DNA of 64,000 bases from Lacimicrobium alkaliphilum. Lineage in GTDB: Bacteria; Pseudomonadota; Gammaproteobacteria; Enterobacterales; Alteromonadaceae. The position numbers and the translations under genes were made by a program. The notes under the pieces are model-generated. The model saw only the letters and a program-made list of their open reading frames with translations. It searched no databases and was not told the DNA's origin. The stretch spans positions 3,596,001 through 3,660,000 of the forward strand of contig NZ_CP013650.1 of the NCBI RefSeq assembly GCF_001466725.1, in the 5' to 3' direction. Positions 1-11,688 of the stretch are shown here, in pieces (within the stretch, counting starts at the first letter, position 1; each line of letters starts with the position of its first letter).

Positions 1-1134
1 GGTGCGGGTATATCGATGAGGCTGATAAGCCATTACCAGACGGCGATCAGGCCAGTTGCTGCGGGCCGTGGCAATCGTGGCCTCGACTTCTGTGGGGTGG
101 TGGCCGTAATCGTCCACCAGAATCGCCTTCCCTTTGCCGGTATCATATTCCCCAAGATATTCGAAGCGCCGTCCAATGCCCTCGAAAGAGGATAACGCCT
201 CGACAATAGCCTGTTGTTCCAGGCCTTCTTCCAGCGCCACAGTGATGGCGGCCAGCGCATTGAGGACATTATGTTTCCCCGGCAGACCCAGCCTGACTTC
301 AAAGTCATGACCGTTGTTAGTCTGCACCCTGAAGAGGCTGTGATTAAAACCATGACGAACATCCGTTGCACGCACATCCCGCTGCTCAGAAAAACCATAG
401 GTCAGTGTCTGTCGGCCGATTCTGGGCAACAAATCCATGACCACAGGATCATCCCCGCACACCACTGCTAATCCATAGAAGGGCAGGTTATGCAAAAAGT
501 CGATGTAGGTATCCAGCATGCGCTGGAAATCGCCCTCGTAGGTACCCATATGATCTGCTTCAATATTGGTCACCACCGACACCATAGGCTGTAAATGCAA
601 AAAGGAGGCATCACTCTCATCGGCTTCGGCAATCAGATAGCGACTACTGCCAAGCCGGGCATTGGTGCCTGCACTGTTAAGCAAACCACCTATCACAAAG
701 GTCGGATCCTTGCCTGCATGAGCGAAGATAGTAGCCAGTAAACTGGTGGTAGTGGTTTTTCCATGGGTACCAGCCACGGCAATTCCATGGCGAAAACGCA
801 TTAACTCTGCCAGCATCTCGGCGCGGCGGATAACGGGTATACGTTTTGCTCTGGCGGCCTGAATTTCAGGGTTTTCAGGGTCGATGGCGCTGGACACGAC
901 CACCACATCCACGCCCTGAATATTATCCTGCTGATGGCCAATAAAAACCCTGGCACCTTTTTTCTGCAGGCGGGCGGTCATGGCACTGGCCTGCAGATCA
1001 GAACCCGATATCTGGTAGCCCTCGTTGAGCAATACCTCTGCAATTCCACCCATACCGGCACCACCGATACCGATAAAATGAATGCATTTAATCCGGCGCA
1101 TCTCCGGCACTGCATAGGATGCCTGGACTGTCAT
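1..1134 (-). CDS. murC: UDP-N-acetylmuramate--L-alanine ligase MurC (3' end beyond window)
   Basis: Cytoplasmic ligase adding L-alanine to UDP-MurNAc, the first amino-acid step of peptidoglycan precursor synthesis. About 378 residues are visible from the ATG at 1134; the C-terminal ~110 residues of a normal ~490-residue MurC lie outside the window, so the gene is partial because of the window edge and not because it is broken. Visible motifs: GIGGAGM near residues 22-28 (UDP-sugar binding Rossmann loop) and the ATP P-loop GTHGKTTTT near 122-130. Its ATG overlaps the murG stop in an ATGA (1131-1134), so it is translationally coupled. Last visible gene of the dcw cluster; ftsQ/ftsA/ftsZ would be expected beyond base 1. 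Confidence 0.97.
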   Translation of the reverse strand, partial: MTVQASYAVPEMRRIKCIHFIGIGGAGMGGIAEVLLNEGYQISGSDLQASAMTARLQKKGARVFIGHQQDNIQGVDVVVVSSAIDPENPEIQAARAKRIPVIRRAEMLAELMRFRHGIAVAGTHGKTTTTSLLATIFAHAGKDPTFVIGGLLNSAGTNARLGSSRYLIAEADESDASFLHLQPMVSVVTNIEADHMGTYEGDFQRMLDTYIDFLHNLPFYGLAVVCGDDPVVMDLLPRIGRQTLTYGFSEQRDVRATDVRHGFNHSLFRVQTNNGHDFEVRLGLPGKHNVLNALAAITVALEEGLEQQAIVEALSSFEGIGRRFEYLGEYDTGKGKAILVDDYGHHPTEVEATIATARSNWPDRRLVMAYQPHRYTRT

Positions 1135-2213
1135 AACTTCTGCTCCACTATAAACCGACAACATTCTGCTACCTGAGCGGTAGCATCCGGACGAGCAACC
1201 TTTTGTGCTGCTATGGCCATGGCTTTCAGGCTGGCCGGATCACTAATTAACTGCTGCAATCTGAGCCTGAATTCTTCACCACTCAGAGTATCCTGAGGGG
1301 CCAGTATGGCGGCTCCGGCCTCAACCAGCACCCGGGCATTTTTGCTCTGATGATCATCCACCGCGTGGGGCAGAGGTACAAAAACCGCAGGCAGACCCGC
1401 CAGTGCCACCTCTGATACTGTCAGCGCACCAGCCCGACAGATAATCAAATCCGCCCAGGCGAAAGCACCGGCCATATCGGTAATAAATTCCTCTATCTGC
1501 CAGTGTTGCTCCCCGTTCATTTTTGACTGATATTGTTGTTCCACTTCCTCACGATTACCCTTGCCGCACTGATGCCGGATATCCAGGCCGGACAAAGTTG
1601 CAAAGATGCCGGGCAAGGATTGATTGAGCACCCGGGCGCCCAGACTACCGCCTACAACCAGCACTCTGACTCTGTCTTCCTTAACCAGATTGCGCCGTTC
1701 AATTGTGGAAAAGTCGGCCCGCACCGGATTGCCCACCCATTGATATTTATCATCGGGCTGGACACCAAAGGCACCTTCAAAACCCATCAGCACTTTGCTG
1801 GCAAGGTGACTGAGCAACTTGTTCGTCATTCCCGGCACCGCGTTCTGTTCATGGATCACCAGCGGCACGCCGCTTAACCAGGCCGCGACTCCGCCGGGAC
1901 CGCTGGCAAAGCCTCCCATGCCAAGCACCAGATCCGGCTGACATTGACGCAAAGCCTTGCGTGCCTGCCAGACTGCCCTGAGTATCTGAAAGGGCGCGGC
2001 CAATAACCGCAACATTCCATTACCCCTGACTCCCTGTACCGACAAATAGGCAATCGGATACCCGGCTCTGGGCACCAAATCAGCTTCCAGCCGCGCGGCC
2101 GTGCCGAGCCAATGGATTCGCCAGCCAAGTCCTCTCAGATAGTCCGCTACTGCCAGGCCAGGGAAAATATGCCCGCCGGTACCACCAGCCATGATCATCA
2201 GGGTAGGCGTCAT
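1131..2213 (-). CDS. murG: UDP-GlcNAc:undecaprenyl-pyrophosphoryl-MurNAc-pentapeptide transferase MurG
   Basis: Peripheral membrane GT-B glycosyltransferase that converts lipid I to lipid II on the cytoplasmic face. 360 residues, the usual length. The N-terminal glycine loop GGTGGH (residues 10-15) and the second glycine-rich loop [13 protein letters not shown] in the middle are typical; the C-terminal half has the donor-binding segment [32 protein letters not shown] (shown here only in function: RAGALT, then a VPLPHAxDDHQ block). Overlaps ftsW upstream and murC downstream by four bases each (ATGA junctions), so it is part of a single translationally coupled transcript. Confidence 0.97.
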   Translation of the reverse strand: MTPTLMIMAGGTGGHIFPGLAVADYLRGLGWRIHWLGTAARLEADLVPRAGYPIAYLSVQGVRGNGMLRLLAAPFQILRAVWQARKALRQCQPDLVLGMGGFASGPGGVAAWLSGVPLVIHEQNAVPGMTNKLLSHLASKVLMGFEGAFGVQPDDKYQWVGNPVRADFSTIERRNLVKEDRVRVLVVGGSLGARVLNQSLPGIFATLSGLDIRHQCGKGNREEVEQQYQSKMNGEQHWQIEEFITDMAGAFAWADLIICRAGALTVSEVALAGLPAVFVPLPHAVDDHQSKNARVLVEAGAAILAPQDTLSGEEFRLRLQQLISDPASLKAMAIAAQKVARPDATAQVAECCRFIVEQKL

Positions 2214-3415
2214 TTGCCCCTCCCTTTCTTTCTCTCTTCACTGATCGCCTGCACACCATCCATACGTAATTCAAAATCGATGCGTACCAGGATAGCTACC
2301 GCTACACACATCAGAATAAGGCTGTTACCGCCATAGCTGACTAAAGGTAACGTCAACCCTTTTGTCGGAAGAAGCCCTGCGCTGGCCCCGACATTAACGG
2401 TGGTCTGAAAGGCAAACCATATGCCGATGGAATGGGCGAGATAGCCTTCGAAAGGTCGCTCCTGTTGTAACGCAAGATTACCCAGTCTGAGTGCTTTAAG
2501 TACCAACATCATCAACAGCGCCAATACCGCACAGACACCGACAAAGCCAAGTTCTTCGGCAAGAATCGCCATAATAAAATCAGTATGAGCCTCTGGAAGG
2601 TACTCCAGCTTTTGCAAGCTGTTACCCAGTCCCTGACCAAACAAGTCACCCCGGCCATAGGCCATTAAAGACTGGGTCAACTGATAACCACTACCGAAGG
2701 GATCGGCCCAGGGGTCCAGAAAGGCCGTGATACGTCTGAGCCGGTATTCTTCAAACATAATCAACGCCACCACCGCGCTGAGGCCACTTAACAGCAAGCC
2801 AAAGAACTGCCACAACCTGGCTCCGGCAAGAAAAAGTAACCCGACAGTAGTAGCAAACATCACTACCACAGTGCCTAAATCCGGTTGCATCAGCAAAAGC
2901 AGAGCAAGGAAAAACAACACGGCCAGCGGCTTGATAAAGCCTTTCAGGTTCTCTGTGACTTCTTCATAGCGACGCACCAGATAACCAGCCAGATAGCAGA
3001 AGAAAAATAACTTGGCTGGTTCTGCAGCCTGTATTGTCAATGGACCAATGGCCAGCCAACGCGTGGCACCATTGACCGTACGACCGGCCACCAGCACAGC
3101 AACCAGTAGCAACAGAGATAACAGTAATAAATAGACATTGCTGGCCTGCCACCAGCGCATCGGGATCTGTAGTGTCACCAGTGCAGCAATGACAGCCAAT
3201 ACCAGGTAGATACCGTGGCGAATCGCAAAATGAAACGGATTATCAAATAACCTGGCCGCAGTCGGCATGGATGCTGAGGTGACCACCATCAGTCCGATAC
3301 TCATCAGCGCCAGTGCAATCAAAAGCAGTCCTAAATCATAAGGCCTCATGCCCCGCGCACTGTGACGAAGCTGGAACAAGCGCTGCAAATGATTAGCCGT
3401 TGTTGCTACGGTCAT
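2210..3415 (-). CDS. ftsW: Peptidoglycan glycosyltransferase FtsW
   Basis: SEDS-family polytopic membrane protein that polymerises lipid II at the septum together with FtsI. 401 residues with about ten hydrophobic segments; the N-terminal ~25 residues are cytoplasmic. Recognisable SEDS elements are the [13 protein letters not shown] segment, [14 protein letters not shown], the large periplasmic loop with [20 protein letters not shown], and the C-terminal [11 protein letters not shown] (most relatives have SYGGSS; N replaces the first S). Placed between murD and murG as in other gammaproteobacterial dcw clusters and overlapping both by four bases. Confidence 0.96.
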   Translation of the reverse strand: MTVATTANHLQRLFQLRHSARGMRPYDLGLLLIALALMSIGLMVVTSASMPTAARLFDNPFHFAIRHGIYLVLAVIAALVTLQIPMRWWQASNVYLLLLSLLLLVAVLVAGRTVNGATRWLAIGPLTIQAAEPAKLFFFCYLAGYLVRRYEEVTENLKGFIKPLAVLFFLALLLLMQPDLGTVVVMFATTVGLLFLAGARLWQFFGLLLSGLSAVVALIMFEEYRLRRITAFLDPWADPFGSGYQLTQSLMAYGRGDLFGQGLGNSLQKLEYLPEAHTDFIMAILAEELGFVGVCAVLALLMMLVLKALRLGNLALQQERPFEGYLAHSIGIWFAFQTTVNVGASAGLLPTKGLTLPLVSYGGNSLILMCVAVAILVRIDFELRMDGVQAISEERKKGRGK

Positions 3416-4728
3416 ACCAGCGCCTCCACTGCCTGAGCAAAAACCTGTCCCCGATGCTGATAGTTATCAAACATATCCAGACTGGCACAGGCCGGTGACA
3501 GCAGCACCATATCACCGGCTTGCGTCAGAGAATCAGCCGCAGCAACAGCTGCCTGCATGCTCGCCACTCTCAGCGCACCGGGTTTCATTGTGGCAATTTG
3601 CTCTGCATCCTTACCCAGACATATCAGTTTGTCGACTGCCTGCAATGCTGGTTGCAACTGATTAAAATCAGCTCCTTTACCATCACCACCGGCAATCAGC
3701 AGCAACTGCCCTTTGACCTGCGGGCGTAACCCGGCAATGGCCGCTTCTGTGGCACCAATATTGGTTCCTTTGGAATCATTAATCCAAACCACTCCCCGGT
3801 GTTCGCGAACTTTTTCACAGCGATGGGGAAGCCCTTTAAAGTTCTGGACTGCTGATCTTATACCTTCTTCACTTGCACCTGCAGCGAATGCCAGTGCGGC
3901 GGCAGCCTGAATATTCAGCAGGTTGTGCTGTCCCACCAGTTGACACTGTTCAAAATTCAGCAGCGCCTCACCGTCCCGGGTGATTAACTGACTATGAACC
4001 TGATAACCAAAGCCCTCTCTGGCCTCGGATAAACCAAAGCTCAACTGTGACACTTCAGCACCACTGCCTGATTCGGGCAGGGTCAGTGGATCATCCCGGT
4101 TAACCACCTGCAAGGCCGCATTTTTGTATATGCGTAACTTAGCCTGGCGGTAAGCCTGCAAATCCGCGTAACGATCGAGATGGTCGGGGCTGATATTTAA
4201 TACGGTGGCGGCCAGCATTGGCAGAGAGTCCAGAGTCTCCAGCTGGAAACTGGAGAGTTCCAGCACTGCAATGTCATAATCCTGCTCCAGTAACTCCAGC
4301 ACTGGTGTGCCGATATTACCGCCACAGACAGCCCTGATACCACTGGCTTCAAGCATGGCTGCGGTCAGTTCTGTAACCGTACTCTTACCATTGGAGCCGG
4401 TAATGCCAAGCACCGGCCGCTGATTAAAGCGCGCAAAGAGTTCCACATCGCCGATGACTTCGATGCCTGCTTTTAGAGCCTGCTGAATGGCGGGTTCAGC
4501 CAGAGAAACGCCGGGGCTGAGTATAATCAGCTGTGCCCGGCACAACAGACTGGCGTCGAAAGCCCCAAGATGTACTTCCACCTTTTCAGGCAATTGGGTG
4601 TTGAGCTCAGAGCGGCTGTCAAAAGCCATCACCCCGGCACCGCGGGCACACAGAAAACGCACACAGGCGTGCCCGGTCAGTCCGAGACCGACCACCGCTA
4701 CCTGTTTATTTTCCAGTACCCTTTGCAT
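3412..4728 (-). CDS. murD: UDP-N-acetylmuramoyl-L-alanine--D-glutamate ligase MurD
   Basis: Cytoplasmic Mur ligase adding D-glutamate to UDP-MurNAc-L-Ala. 438 residues, the normal length. N-terminal UDP-binding [13 protein letters not shown] loop, central P-loop TGSNGKST at about residues 111-118, and the Mur-ligase C-domain blocks NDSKGTN and [15 protein letters not shown]. Only six bases separate it from the mraY stop upstream, and its stop overlaps the ftsW ATG. Confidence 0.97.
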   Translation of the reverse strand: MQRVLENKQVAVVGLGLTGHACVRFLCARGAGVMAFDSRSELNTQLPEKVEVHLGAFDASLLCRAQLIILSPGVSLAEPAIQQALKAGIEVIGDVELFARFNQRPVLGITGSNGKSTVTELTAAMLEASGIRAVCGGNIGTPVLELLEQDYDIAVLELSSFQLETLDSLPMLAATVLNISPDHLDRYADLQAYRQAKLRIYKNAALQVVNRDDPLTLPESGSGAEVSQLSFGLSEAREGFGYQVHSQLITRDGEALLNFEQCQLVGQHNLLNIQAAAALAFAAGASEEGIRSAVQNFKGLPHRCEKVREHRGVVWINDSKGTNIGATEAAIAGLRPQVKGQLLLIAGGDGKGADFNQLQPALQAVDKLICLGKDAEQIATMKPGALRVASMQAAVAAADSLTQAGDMVLLSPACASLDMFDNYQHRGQVFAQAVEALV

Positions 4729-4734
4729 TCGTTA

Positions 4735-5817
4735 CTACCTGAGTTTCAGTGTGGCCAGCCCGATCAGCACCAGGATCAGGGAAATAATCCAGAAGCGCAC
4801 GATGACCCGGGGCTCCGGCCAGCCTTTAAGTTCATAATGATGATGGATAGGCGCCATACGAAAAATCCGTTCACCTCTTAGCTTGTAAGAGCCCACCTGC
4901 AAAATCACCGACAGCGCTTCAATCACAAAGACTCCGCCCATTATCAGCAGCACCAGCTCCTGGCGCACCAGCACTGCAAGAATGCCAAGGGCGCCGCCCA
5001 ATGCCAGAGAGCCCACATCCCCCATAAACACCATGGCCGGATAGGTGTTAAACCATAAGAAGCCTAAACCTGCTCCCACTATGGCAGTGCAGATGATCAC
5101 CAGTTCACTGGTCAGCGGAATAAAAGGAATATTCAGATAACCGGAAAAATTCACATTACCGGTTACATAAGCAAATACCGCAAAAGCACCGGCCACCAGA
5201 ATAGTCGGCACAATGGCCAGGCCGTCCAGCCCATCGGTCAGATTGACCGCATTGCTGGTGCCCACCAGCACAAAATAGGTCAGCACAATATATAGCAACC
5301 CTAATTGCGGCATCACATCCTTAAAGAAAGGCACGATCAGCGCCGTCTCCGGGGCCTGCTGAGCGTTGCTGTACAAATAGAACGCCACCACCAGGGCAAC
5401 CAGTGATAACCAGAAGTATTTCCAGCGGGCTATCAGACCCGTGGCGTCCTTGCGTACGACTTTACGATAGTCGTCGACGAAACCAATCAGGCCGTAACTG
5501 AGGATCACAAACAACGATACCAGTACATAGCGATTGCTCAGGTCGGCCCACAATAAGGTGCTACAGAGAATGGTGGCGACGATTAATACGCCGCCCATAG
5601 TTGGTGTTCCGGATTTGGATAAATGCGACTCCGGTCCGTCATCACGCACTGTCTGACCAATCTGTAGTTTCTGCAACCAGCGAATCATTACCGGGCCCAG
5701 CATCACAGACAAAATCAAAGCCGTCAGGGTACTGAGTATCGCCCTGAAGGTCAGATAAGAGAAAACATTAAAACCTGTGTAGAACTGTTGCAGCCAGTCC
5801 GTCAACCAGATCAACAT
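4735..5817 (-). CDS. mraY: Phospho-N-acetylmuramoyl-pentapeptide-transferase MraY
   Basis: Integral membrane enzyme that transfers phospho-MurNAc-pentapeptide to undecaprenyl phosphate, making lipid I. 360 residues with about ten membrane spans. Diagnostic motifs: the [18 protein letters not shown] region near residues 68-85, FVDDYRK near 116, [13 protein letters not shown] near 190-202 with catalytic aspartates, and the C-terminal [15 protein letters not shown] histidine cluster. The start ATG overlaps the murF end by seven bases. Confidence 0.97.
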   Translation of the reverse strand: MLIWLTDWLQQFYTGFNVFSYLTFRAILSTLTALILSVMLGPVMIRWLQKLQIGQTVRDDGPESHLSKSGTPTMGGVLIVATILCSTLLWADLSNRYVLVSLFVILSYGLIGFVDDYRKVVRKDATGLIARWKYFWLSLVALVVAFYLYSNAQQAPETALIVPFFKDVMPQLGLLYIVLTYFVLVGTSNAVNLTDGLDGLAIVPTILVAGAFAVFAYVTGNVNFSGYLNIPFIPLTSELVIICTAIVGAGLGFLWFNTYPAMVFMGDVGSLALGGALGILAVLVRQELVLLIMGGVFVIEALSVILQVGSYKLRGERIFRMAPIHHHYELKGWPEPRVIVRFWIISLILVLIGLATLKLR

Positions 5818-7205
5818 GCAATGCGCTCCCGCAGACGTTCAAGCTTTCCCAGCTTGGATGCCTCGATCAACTCTACCATTTGTTCCATGCGGGCACTTCG
5901 GGAGCCCTTGATAAGGATGCTGATGTCCCGTTGCTCGCCCTGCAGTTGCTGCTGCAGATATTCCAGCAGCACCGCCTTATCGGTAAAGTGCTTGCCAGCC
6001 TGAGCAAACTGATCACTGGCCTGTTGACTGAGGACACCTATGCTGAACAGGTGATCAATGCCTTTTTCTCTGGCGTACTGACCGACTTCTTCATGATAAA
6101 ACCTGGCCTTTTCGCCCAACTCAGCCATATCCCCCAGTATCAGTACTCTGCGGCCACTGAAGCTGGCCAGCAGATCGATAGCAGCCCGGGTTGAGGCCAC
6201 GTTGGCATTGTAACTGTCATCAATCAGCCGGACCTGATTGGTCAGCTGGCGGATATTCAACCGGCCTGACACATTGCTCATTTGCAGCAAACCCATTTTT
6301 ACATCTTCCAGGGTGGCAGCGACCTCTATGGCCAGTGCCGCAGCACAGAGCGCATTAGATACATTGTGCATGCCCGGTACCACCAGAGAGATATCCACTG
6401 TTCCCAGCGGCGTGTGCATCTCAAACTGAGCACAGCCATCCATACCCAGGATCACGTCCTCGGCATAGAAATCGCCCTGGTGTTCGGAGAAGGTCTGAAT
6501 ACGCTTGTCATGCAGCTTACCCTGCCAGAATGACATAAACTGACTGTCGGCATTGAGCACAGCCAGTCCTTTTTCGGGTAAGCCTTTAAAAATCTCGCTT
6601 TTGGCTCTGGCGACACCGAGCAGGCTGCCAAATCCTTCCAGATGCGCCGCCGCCGCGTTAACAATAGTGGCGGCATCAGGCTTTGTCAGTGAAGTGGTAT
6701 AGGCAATTTCACCCAAATGATTCGCCCCCATTTCCACCACAGCGAAATCATGCTCGCTGGTAAGGTTGAGTAAGGTCAGGGGTACGCCAATCTCATTATT
6801 AAAGTTACCTTTTGTGGCCAGCACTTTGCCTTTTCGGGATAAAATGCAGGCAACCATCTCCTTGACCGTGGTTTTGCCACTGCTGCCGGTGATGCCCACC
6901 ACTTTGACTTTAGCCAGCTGACGAATAGCCCCGGCCAGTTGCCCCAGCGCCTGACGGGTATCATCTACCAGAATGTAAGGAAGGGAGGTCTCCAGCGGAC
7001 GGGACAGAATAAGCGCGCTGGCGCCTTTTTGTTCGGCCTGCTGCACAAAACCGTGACCATCAAAATTCGGCCCGGTCAGCGCCACAAACAGATCCCCGGC
7101 TTGCAACTGGCGGGTGTCGGTACTGACACCGGCAACAGTCAGATTGTCTCCCTGCAGAGGGCTGTGTAGTTGTTGGGCGATCCATTCGAGTGTCACCGGA
7201 ATCAT
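5811..7205 (-). CDS. murF: UDP-MurNAc-tripeptide D-alanyl-D-alanine ligase MurF
   Basis: Adds D-Ala-D-Ala to UDP-MurNAc-tripeptide, the last cytoplasmic step before MraY. 464 residues. ATP P-loop [12 protein letters not shown] around residues 105-116, the [11 protein letters not shown] segment, [10 protein letters not shown], and the DSYNAN block near 330. It overlaps murE (ATGA, 7202-7205) upstream and mraY downstream. Confidence 0.97.
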   Translation of the reverse strand: MIPVTLEWIAQQLHSPLQGDNLTVAGVSTDTRQLQAGDLFVALTGPNFDGHGFVQQAEQKGASALILSRPLETSLPYILVDDTRQALGQLAGAIRQLAKVKVVGITGSSGKTTVKEMVACILSRKGKVLATKGNFNNEIGVPLTLLNLTSEHDFAVVEMGANHLGEIAYTTSLTKPDAATIVNAAAAHLEGFGSLLGVARAKSEIFKGLPEKGLAVLNADSQFMSFWQGKLHDKRIQTFSEHQGDFYAEDVILGMDGCAQFEMHTPLGTVDISLVVPGMHNVSNALCAAALAIEVAATLEDVKMGLLQMSNVSGRLNIRQLTNQVRLIDDSYNANVASTRAAIDLLASFSGRRVLILGDMAELGEKARFYHEEVGQYAREKGIDHLFSIGVLSQQASDQFAQAGKHFTDKAVLLEYLQQQLQGEQRDISILIKGSRSARMEQMVELIEASKLGKLERLRERIAC

Positions 7206-8704
7206 GCGCTGTTCCCCTTGATCAATGTGGCTGCAAATTCACGTTCGTTATAATTAATTTTTTGATTGCCTATCATCTGATAGGGTTCGTGGCCCTTGCC
7301 GGCGAGCAGAATCAGATCGCCCTCTGTGGCCTGTGCAAACAGCTGGCGTATGGCTTTTTTGCGATCCAGTTCCAGCAACGCTTTTTCAGGTCGCTGCATA
7401 CCACCGAGAATATCCTCAGCAATCCACTGCGGGTCTTCTGAGCGACTGTTATCATTAGTGACCATCACCACATCGGCACCGGCCTCGGCAACCTGGCCCA
7501 TCAAAGGGCGTTTGCCTTTGTCGCGGTCACCGCCGCAACCAAACAAACAATAAAGTTTGCCCCTGGCGTGCTGGCGCAGCGCTCCCAGAGCCTGTTCCAG
7601 CGCATCCGGTGTATGGGCATAATCCACCACCAGGGCACCATGTCCTGCCTGATGGAAAACCTCCAGACGCCCCGGCACCGGAACCAGTTGTGGTACAGCC
7701 GCCAGCACCTTATCCAGCTCGCTGCCCAGTACCAGCTGTGTTGCCATAGCACCCAGCAGGTTGAGTACATTGAATTGTCCCATCAGGGGCGATAACACCT
7801 TGCCTTCACCCCAACTGCTTTGAATATGGATCTCCGTACCCTGCGGCAGATACTCTGCCTTCGCTGCAACAACATATTGATGCTCAGGATGACGGGGTTG
7901 CTGCAGACCATAAAACACGCTTTGCAGACGATTTCTGCCCAGCGCCAGCCAGTTGTCACTCTCAGGGTCCTGCTGATTCAGTACCATGGCCTGCAAACCC
8001 GGCTGATTCAGCAACAACCTTTTGGCTGCCGCATACTGATTCATATCGCCGTGATAATCCAGATGATCACGGGTCAGATTGGTAAACACCGCCACGTCGG
8101 TCTTGATACTGGCAATTCTGTGCTGTACCAGTGCATGGGATGACGCCTCCAGCGCTATCAGATCCGCCCCCTGGTGATGCATATCGCTGAGCAGCTTGTG
8201 CATGCTGATGGCATCCGGTGTGGTGTTAGGCACTTCCTGCAACTGCCCCTCCATGCCCGCCCCCAGGGTGCCGATAGTACCTGCCTTGCTGCCCATAATC
8301 CGGGTTAGCTGAGCGATCAACTGCACTGTTGAGGTCTTGCCATTAGTGCCAGTGACAGCCGCCACTTTTAATTTATTGGCAGGGTGTTGGTAAAATTCGG
8401 CGGCTAATGCTGAAAGACATTCATTCAGCCGGTAAAAGTGCACGATTAACGACTGTTCGCGCATTTCCATTTGTCCATGCTGTTGCGGTTGATCCGCCTG
8501 CGCCAGTATCGCCTTGGCGCCCAGGCTCACGGCCTGGGGAATAAAATCACGGCCATCCAGTTGGTGGCCCTTTACGGCAACAAAAAGGTTGTGGATGGCA
8601 ACATCGCGACTGTCGAGCACAACCCGGGCGACGGGAATAGCCGGCGCTTCGATTCCGAATGGCAGCAGCAAGCTGCGCAGATCCACAGCGTTGCTAAGAG
8701 TCAT
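7202..8704 (-). CDS. murE: UDP-MurNAc-L-Ala-D-Glu--meso-diaminopimelate ligase MurE
   Basis: Adds the third stem residue. 500 residues with the P-loop TGTNGKTST near 118-126 and the acid/metal block TTPDAISMHKLL. The third-residue specificity motif of diaminopimelate-type MurE is DNPRxE; here it reads DNSRSE, keeping the Arg that contacts meso-DAP but with Ser in place of Pro. I still call meso-DAP as substrate because the organism is evidently Gram-negative. Its start lies eleven bases inside the end of ftsI. Confidence 0.96.
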   Translation of the reverse strand: MTLSNAVDLRSLLLPFGIEAPAIPVARVVLDSRDVAIHNLFVAVKGHQLDGRDFIPQAVSLGAKAILAQADQPQQHGQMEMREQSLIVHFYRLNECLSALAAEFYQHPANKLKVAAVTGTNGKTSTVQLIAQLTRIMGSKAGTIGTLGAGMEGQLQEVPNTTPDAISMHKLLSDMHHQGADLIALEASSHALVQHRIASIKTDVAVFTNLTRDHLDYHGDMNQYAAAKRLLLNQPGLQAMVLNQQDPESDNWLALGRNRLQSVFYGLQQPRHPEHQYVVAAKAEYLPQGTEIHIQSSWGEGKVLSPLMGQFNVLNLLGAMATQLVLGSELDKVLAAVPQLVPVPGRLEVFHQAGHGALVVDYAHTPDALEQALGALRQHARGKLYCLFGCGGDRDKGKRPLMGQVAEAGADVVMVTNDNSRSEDPQWIAEDILGGMQRPEKALLELDRKKAIRQLFAQATEGDLILLAGKGHEPYQMIGNQKINYNEREFAATLIKGNSA

Positions 8705-10439
8705 GATTCAGCCCCCCTGTGATGGCAGCCAGCGAAGACACAGCCTTGTCATCGGGTGGAATATTCAGCATCTGCAGGGCACCGGACATGATCCTGGCAA
8801 ACGTGGGTGCAGCCGTATCCCCGGCATAGTAGAGATCGCCACCTGGTTCATTGATCAATACCACAACCACTAACTCCGGATCGGATACCGGCGCCAGGCC
8901 AGCAAATATATTGACATATTCTTCACCGTAGCCTCCCGCCACCGCTTTGCGGCTGGTGCCTGTTTTACCTGCAACCCGATAACCATGGATCTGAGCTTTG
9001 GGTGCAGTACCGCCGTCCATCACCACGGTTTCAAGCATTTGTACCATGGCCCGGGAATACTCCGGTGAGAGCACCGATTCGGCTTGCGGCTCTGGTCCGG
9101 TATCGATCACTCTTAAGGGGAGTTTATAGCCATCATTGGCAATGATGCTGTACATCCGTGCCAATTGCAGAGTAGTCACCGACAGGCCATAGCCAAAAGA
9201 CAGGGTTGCCAGTTCAAAATCGGACCAGCGGCGGCGTTCATGAAAGATACCGCCGCTTTCACCGAGCAGATTGGTACCCGTATCCCCCACCAGTCCGAGC
9301 TGGTAGTAGTTGTCAATAAAGTGATTCTTGGGCACCGACAACGCCAGTTTTGTGGTTCCCATATTGCTGGATTTTGTGATCACTCCGGTCAGGTCAAGCT
9401 TGCCGTGATTTTTACCGTCCTGCACCATGCTGCCGCCGATCCGCATCCAACCGGGAGAGGTGTCCAGGGTGTCATTCAGTTTTACTGTGCCAAATTCCAG
9501 CGCCGCCAGAACAGCCAGAGGTTTTGCCGTTGAGCCCGGTTCGAAGGTATCGGTGATAGCCCTGTTACGTATTCTGTGAGCCGAGACATTGCTGCGGTTA
9601 TTAGGGTTAAAGGAGGGGCTGTTGACCATGGCCAGAATATCTCCTGATTTTACGTCAACCACCACCGCTGAGCCGGAGGCCGCCTTGTACGTACCCACCG
9701 CCAGTTTAAGCTCTTTGTAGGCCAGGGCCTGAATCCGCTGATCAATAGTCAGCTGTAAATCCTTGCCCGCCTGACCTTCGATCTGCTCAAGTATTTCAAC
9801 CTGTCGTCCCTTGGCATCACGACGAATCTGGCGGGAGCCGGGTGTGCCGGTCAGCCAGTCATTGTAAAGGCGTTCAATACCTTCGATTCCCTTATCATCC
9901 ACATCGGTCATACCGATAAGCTGGGCAGTCGTTTCTCCTGCCGGATAATAACGGCGCGACTCCCCACGCAGGTATACACCGGGCAGATCCAGTTTTTCTA
10001 CATATTCGGCCATAGCCGAGGAAACCTGGCGCTGAATGTAGACAAAACGTTTCTCCGGATCGCTTAAGCGGCTGGTGATTTGCGGTAATTCCTGCCCCAG
10101 CACGTCAGCCAGTGCCTGCCAGCGACGACTGTCTGTAAAGCCACCGTTGGCGTGAATCACCTTGGGATCGGCGTAAATTGCCCGCACCGGCACACTAACG
10201 GCCAGTTCTTCACCATTGCGATCAGTAATAATCCCCCTATGGGCCCGGGTAATGCGTACACGCTTGGTACGGTTGTCTCCCTGCTGGATCAGCGAATCAG
10301 GCTCGATCACCTGAATATAGGCAGCCCTTGCTACCAATGCAGAAAATACGCCGATAACCACAGTGACAACCAGAATAAAACGCCACTCCACCAATCTGGG
10401 GCGAAGGTTCTGTTTCGCGTGAGTACGTCGGGCGCTCAT
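8694..10439 (-). CDS. ftsI: Septal peptidoglycan transpeptidase FtsI (PBP3)
   Basis: Class B penicillin-binding protein that cross-links septal peptidoglycan with FtsW as partner. 581 residues: a short cytoplasmic tail, one membrane anchor at about 21-43, a pedestal domain, then the transpeptidase domain with active-site SxxK as STAK (303-306, many relatives have STVK), SSN at 357-359 and KTGT at 492-495. Overlaps ftsL by an ATGA junction. Confidence 0.97.
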   Translation of the reverse strand: MSARRTHAKQNLRPRLVEWRFILVVTVVIGVFSALVARAAYIQVIEPDSLIQQGDNRTKRVRITRAHRGIITDRNGEELAVSVPVRAIYADPKVIHANGGFTDSRRWQALADVLGQELPQITSRLSDPEKRFVYIQRQVSSAMAEYVEKLDLPGVYLRGESRRYYPAGETTAQLIGMTDVDDKGIEGIERLYNDWLTGTPGSRQIRRDAKGRQVEILEQIEGQAGKDLQLTIDQRIQALAYKELKLAVGTYKAASGSAVVVDVKSGDILAMVNSPSFNPNNRSNVSAHRIRNRAITDTFEPGSTAKPLAVLAALEFGTVKLNDTLDTSPGWMRIGGSMVQDGKNHGKLDLTGVITKSSNMGTTKLALSVPKNHFIDNYYQLGLVGDTGTNLLGESGGIFHERRRWSDFELATLSFGYGLSVTTLQLARMYSIIANDGYKLPLRVIDTGPEPQAESVLSPEYSRAMVQMLETVVMDGGTAPKAQIHGYRVAGKTGTSRKAVAGGYGEEYVNIFAGLAPVSDPELVVVVLINEPGGDLYYAGDTAAPTFARIMSGALQMLNIPPDDKAVSSLAAITGGLNHDS

Positions 10440-10756
10440 TTGATCCTCACCACGATTTCGTCTTGCGGCTGTGGCCGGCGCATGTTCAGCTCTTTGGCAG
10501 CCAGTGATTCGAGACGGTTATGTTCTGTCAGGGCGCTTTGCTCCAATACCAGGTGGCGCCATTCAACATCAAGTTGATCACGCTGCTGCATCAGTTGCTC
10601 ATGACCAATCGCCAGTTGTCTGTTGTGATGGGCACTGAGAATCACGGCCAGGGCGCTGAGCACAACCATTAAAAACAACAAAACCCGCCCGGGGTGGCGA
10701 GTCAGATCTGTCCAGATAAGACTGATAAGATTGAAGTGAGGAGTGGCGCTGTTCAT
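10436..10756 (-). CDS. ftsL: Cell division protein FtsL
   Basis: Small bitopic division protein that forms the FtsQLB complex and activates FtsWI. 106 residues: about 20 cytoplasmic residues, one membrane span at about 24-41 ([14 protein letters not shown]), then a periplasmic coiled-coil rich in Gln, Leu and Glu. Sequence is poorly conserved in the family; identification rests on size, topology and its place between rsmH and ftsI with four-base overlaps on both sides. Confidence 0.93.
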   Translation of the reverse strand: MNSATPHFNLISLIWTDLTRHPGRVLLFLMVVLSALAVILSAHHNRQLAIGHEQLMQQRDQLDVEWRHLVLEQSALTEHNRLESLAAKELNMRRPQPQDEIVVRIK

Positions 10757-11688
10757 AGTTTTTCCGCCACCCTGAGCACAGAGCTGCGAGCCCTGTTATT
10801 GATCTCAAGTTCAGCCGCAGAGGGCATGATTGCCTTTCCCACCAATTTCATTGCCTTGCTGGCATTGAGTTCAGCTTCGGTGATAGGAAATCCGGCCGGT
10901 ACCTGCTTGCCACGGCTTTGCTCGCGCATAAAACGCTTTACCAGCCTATCTTCCAGCGAATGAAAGCTGATTACCGCCAGTCTGCCTCCGGGCCTGAGTG
11001 CCGCAAGAGCGGCTTTGAGGACCTGCTTTACTTCATCGAGTTCACTGTTAACGTAAATTCTGATGGCCTGAAAGCTGCGGGTGGCCGGATGTTTATGTTT
11101 GTCACGAAAAGGTACCGCTTCATCGATCAGCTCCGCCAGTTGCACCGTGCGGGTAATAGGCGTGATATCACGGGTGCTAAGGATGGCATGGGCAATACGC
11201 CTGGCGAAACGCTCTTCACCAAACTCTTTGAGAACCTGAACGATATCTTCCAGATCCGCCACAGCCAGCCAGTCTGCTGCGCTGATCCCGCGGGTCGTAT
11301 CCATACGCATATCCAGTGGCCCATCACGCATAAAACTGAAACCACGCTGTGCATCATCCAGTTGCGGCGATGACACGCCCAGATCCAACAATACGCCGTC
11401 CAGCTTTCCGGTCACCTCTAAGCTGTCGGTGACGGACAACAGCCGGGAAAAAGGACTATGGATGATCTCAAAACGTGGGTCATCTGCGAGACTGGCAGCG
11501 GCTTCTATGGCAGCAGGGTCCCTGTCCAGTGCAATCAGTCGTCCCTGCTCACCGAGGCACTGCAATAATGCACGGGAATGTCCTCCACGACCAAAGGTGG
11601 CGTCGAGATAAATGCCGTCGGGTTTTACCGCCAGTGCCTGCAAAGATTCCTGCAGCAACACCGGTTGATGAAGTTGATTTACAGACAT
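10753..11688 (-). CDS. rsmH: 16S rRNA (cytosine1402-N4)-methyltransferase RsmH (MraW)
   Basis: SAM-dependent enzyme methylating N4 of C1402 in the ribosomal P site. 311 residues, the normal length. The N-terminal [13 protein letters not shown] start, the SAM loop [14 protein letters not shown] at about 28-41, the [18 protein letters not shown] block and the [14 protein letters not shown] block are characteristic. The ATG shares one base with the mraZ TAA (TAATG at 11686-11690). Confidence 0.97.
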   Translation of the reverse strand: MSVNQLHQPVLLQESLQALAVKPDGIYLDATFGRGGHSRALLQCLGEQGRLIALDRDPAAIEAAASLADDPRFEIIHSPFSRLLSVTDSLEVTGKLDGVLLDLGVSSPQLDDAQRGFSFMRDGPLDMRMDTTRGISAADWLAVADLEDIVQVLKEFGEERFARRIAHAILSTRDITPITRTVQLAELIDEAVPFRDKHKHPATRSFQAIRIYVNSELDEVKQVLKAALAALRPGGRLAVISFHSLEDRLVKRFMREQSRGKQVPAGFPITEAELNASKAMKLVGKAIMPSAAELEINNRARSSVLRVAEKL

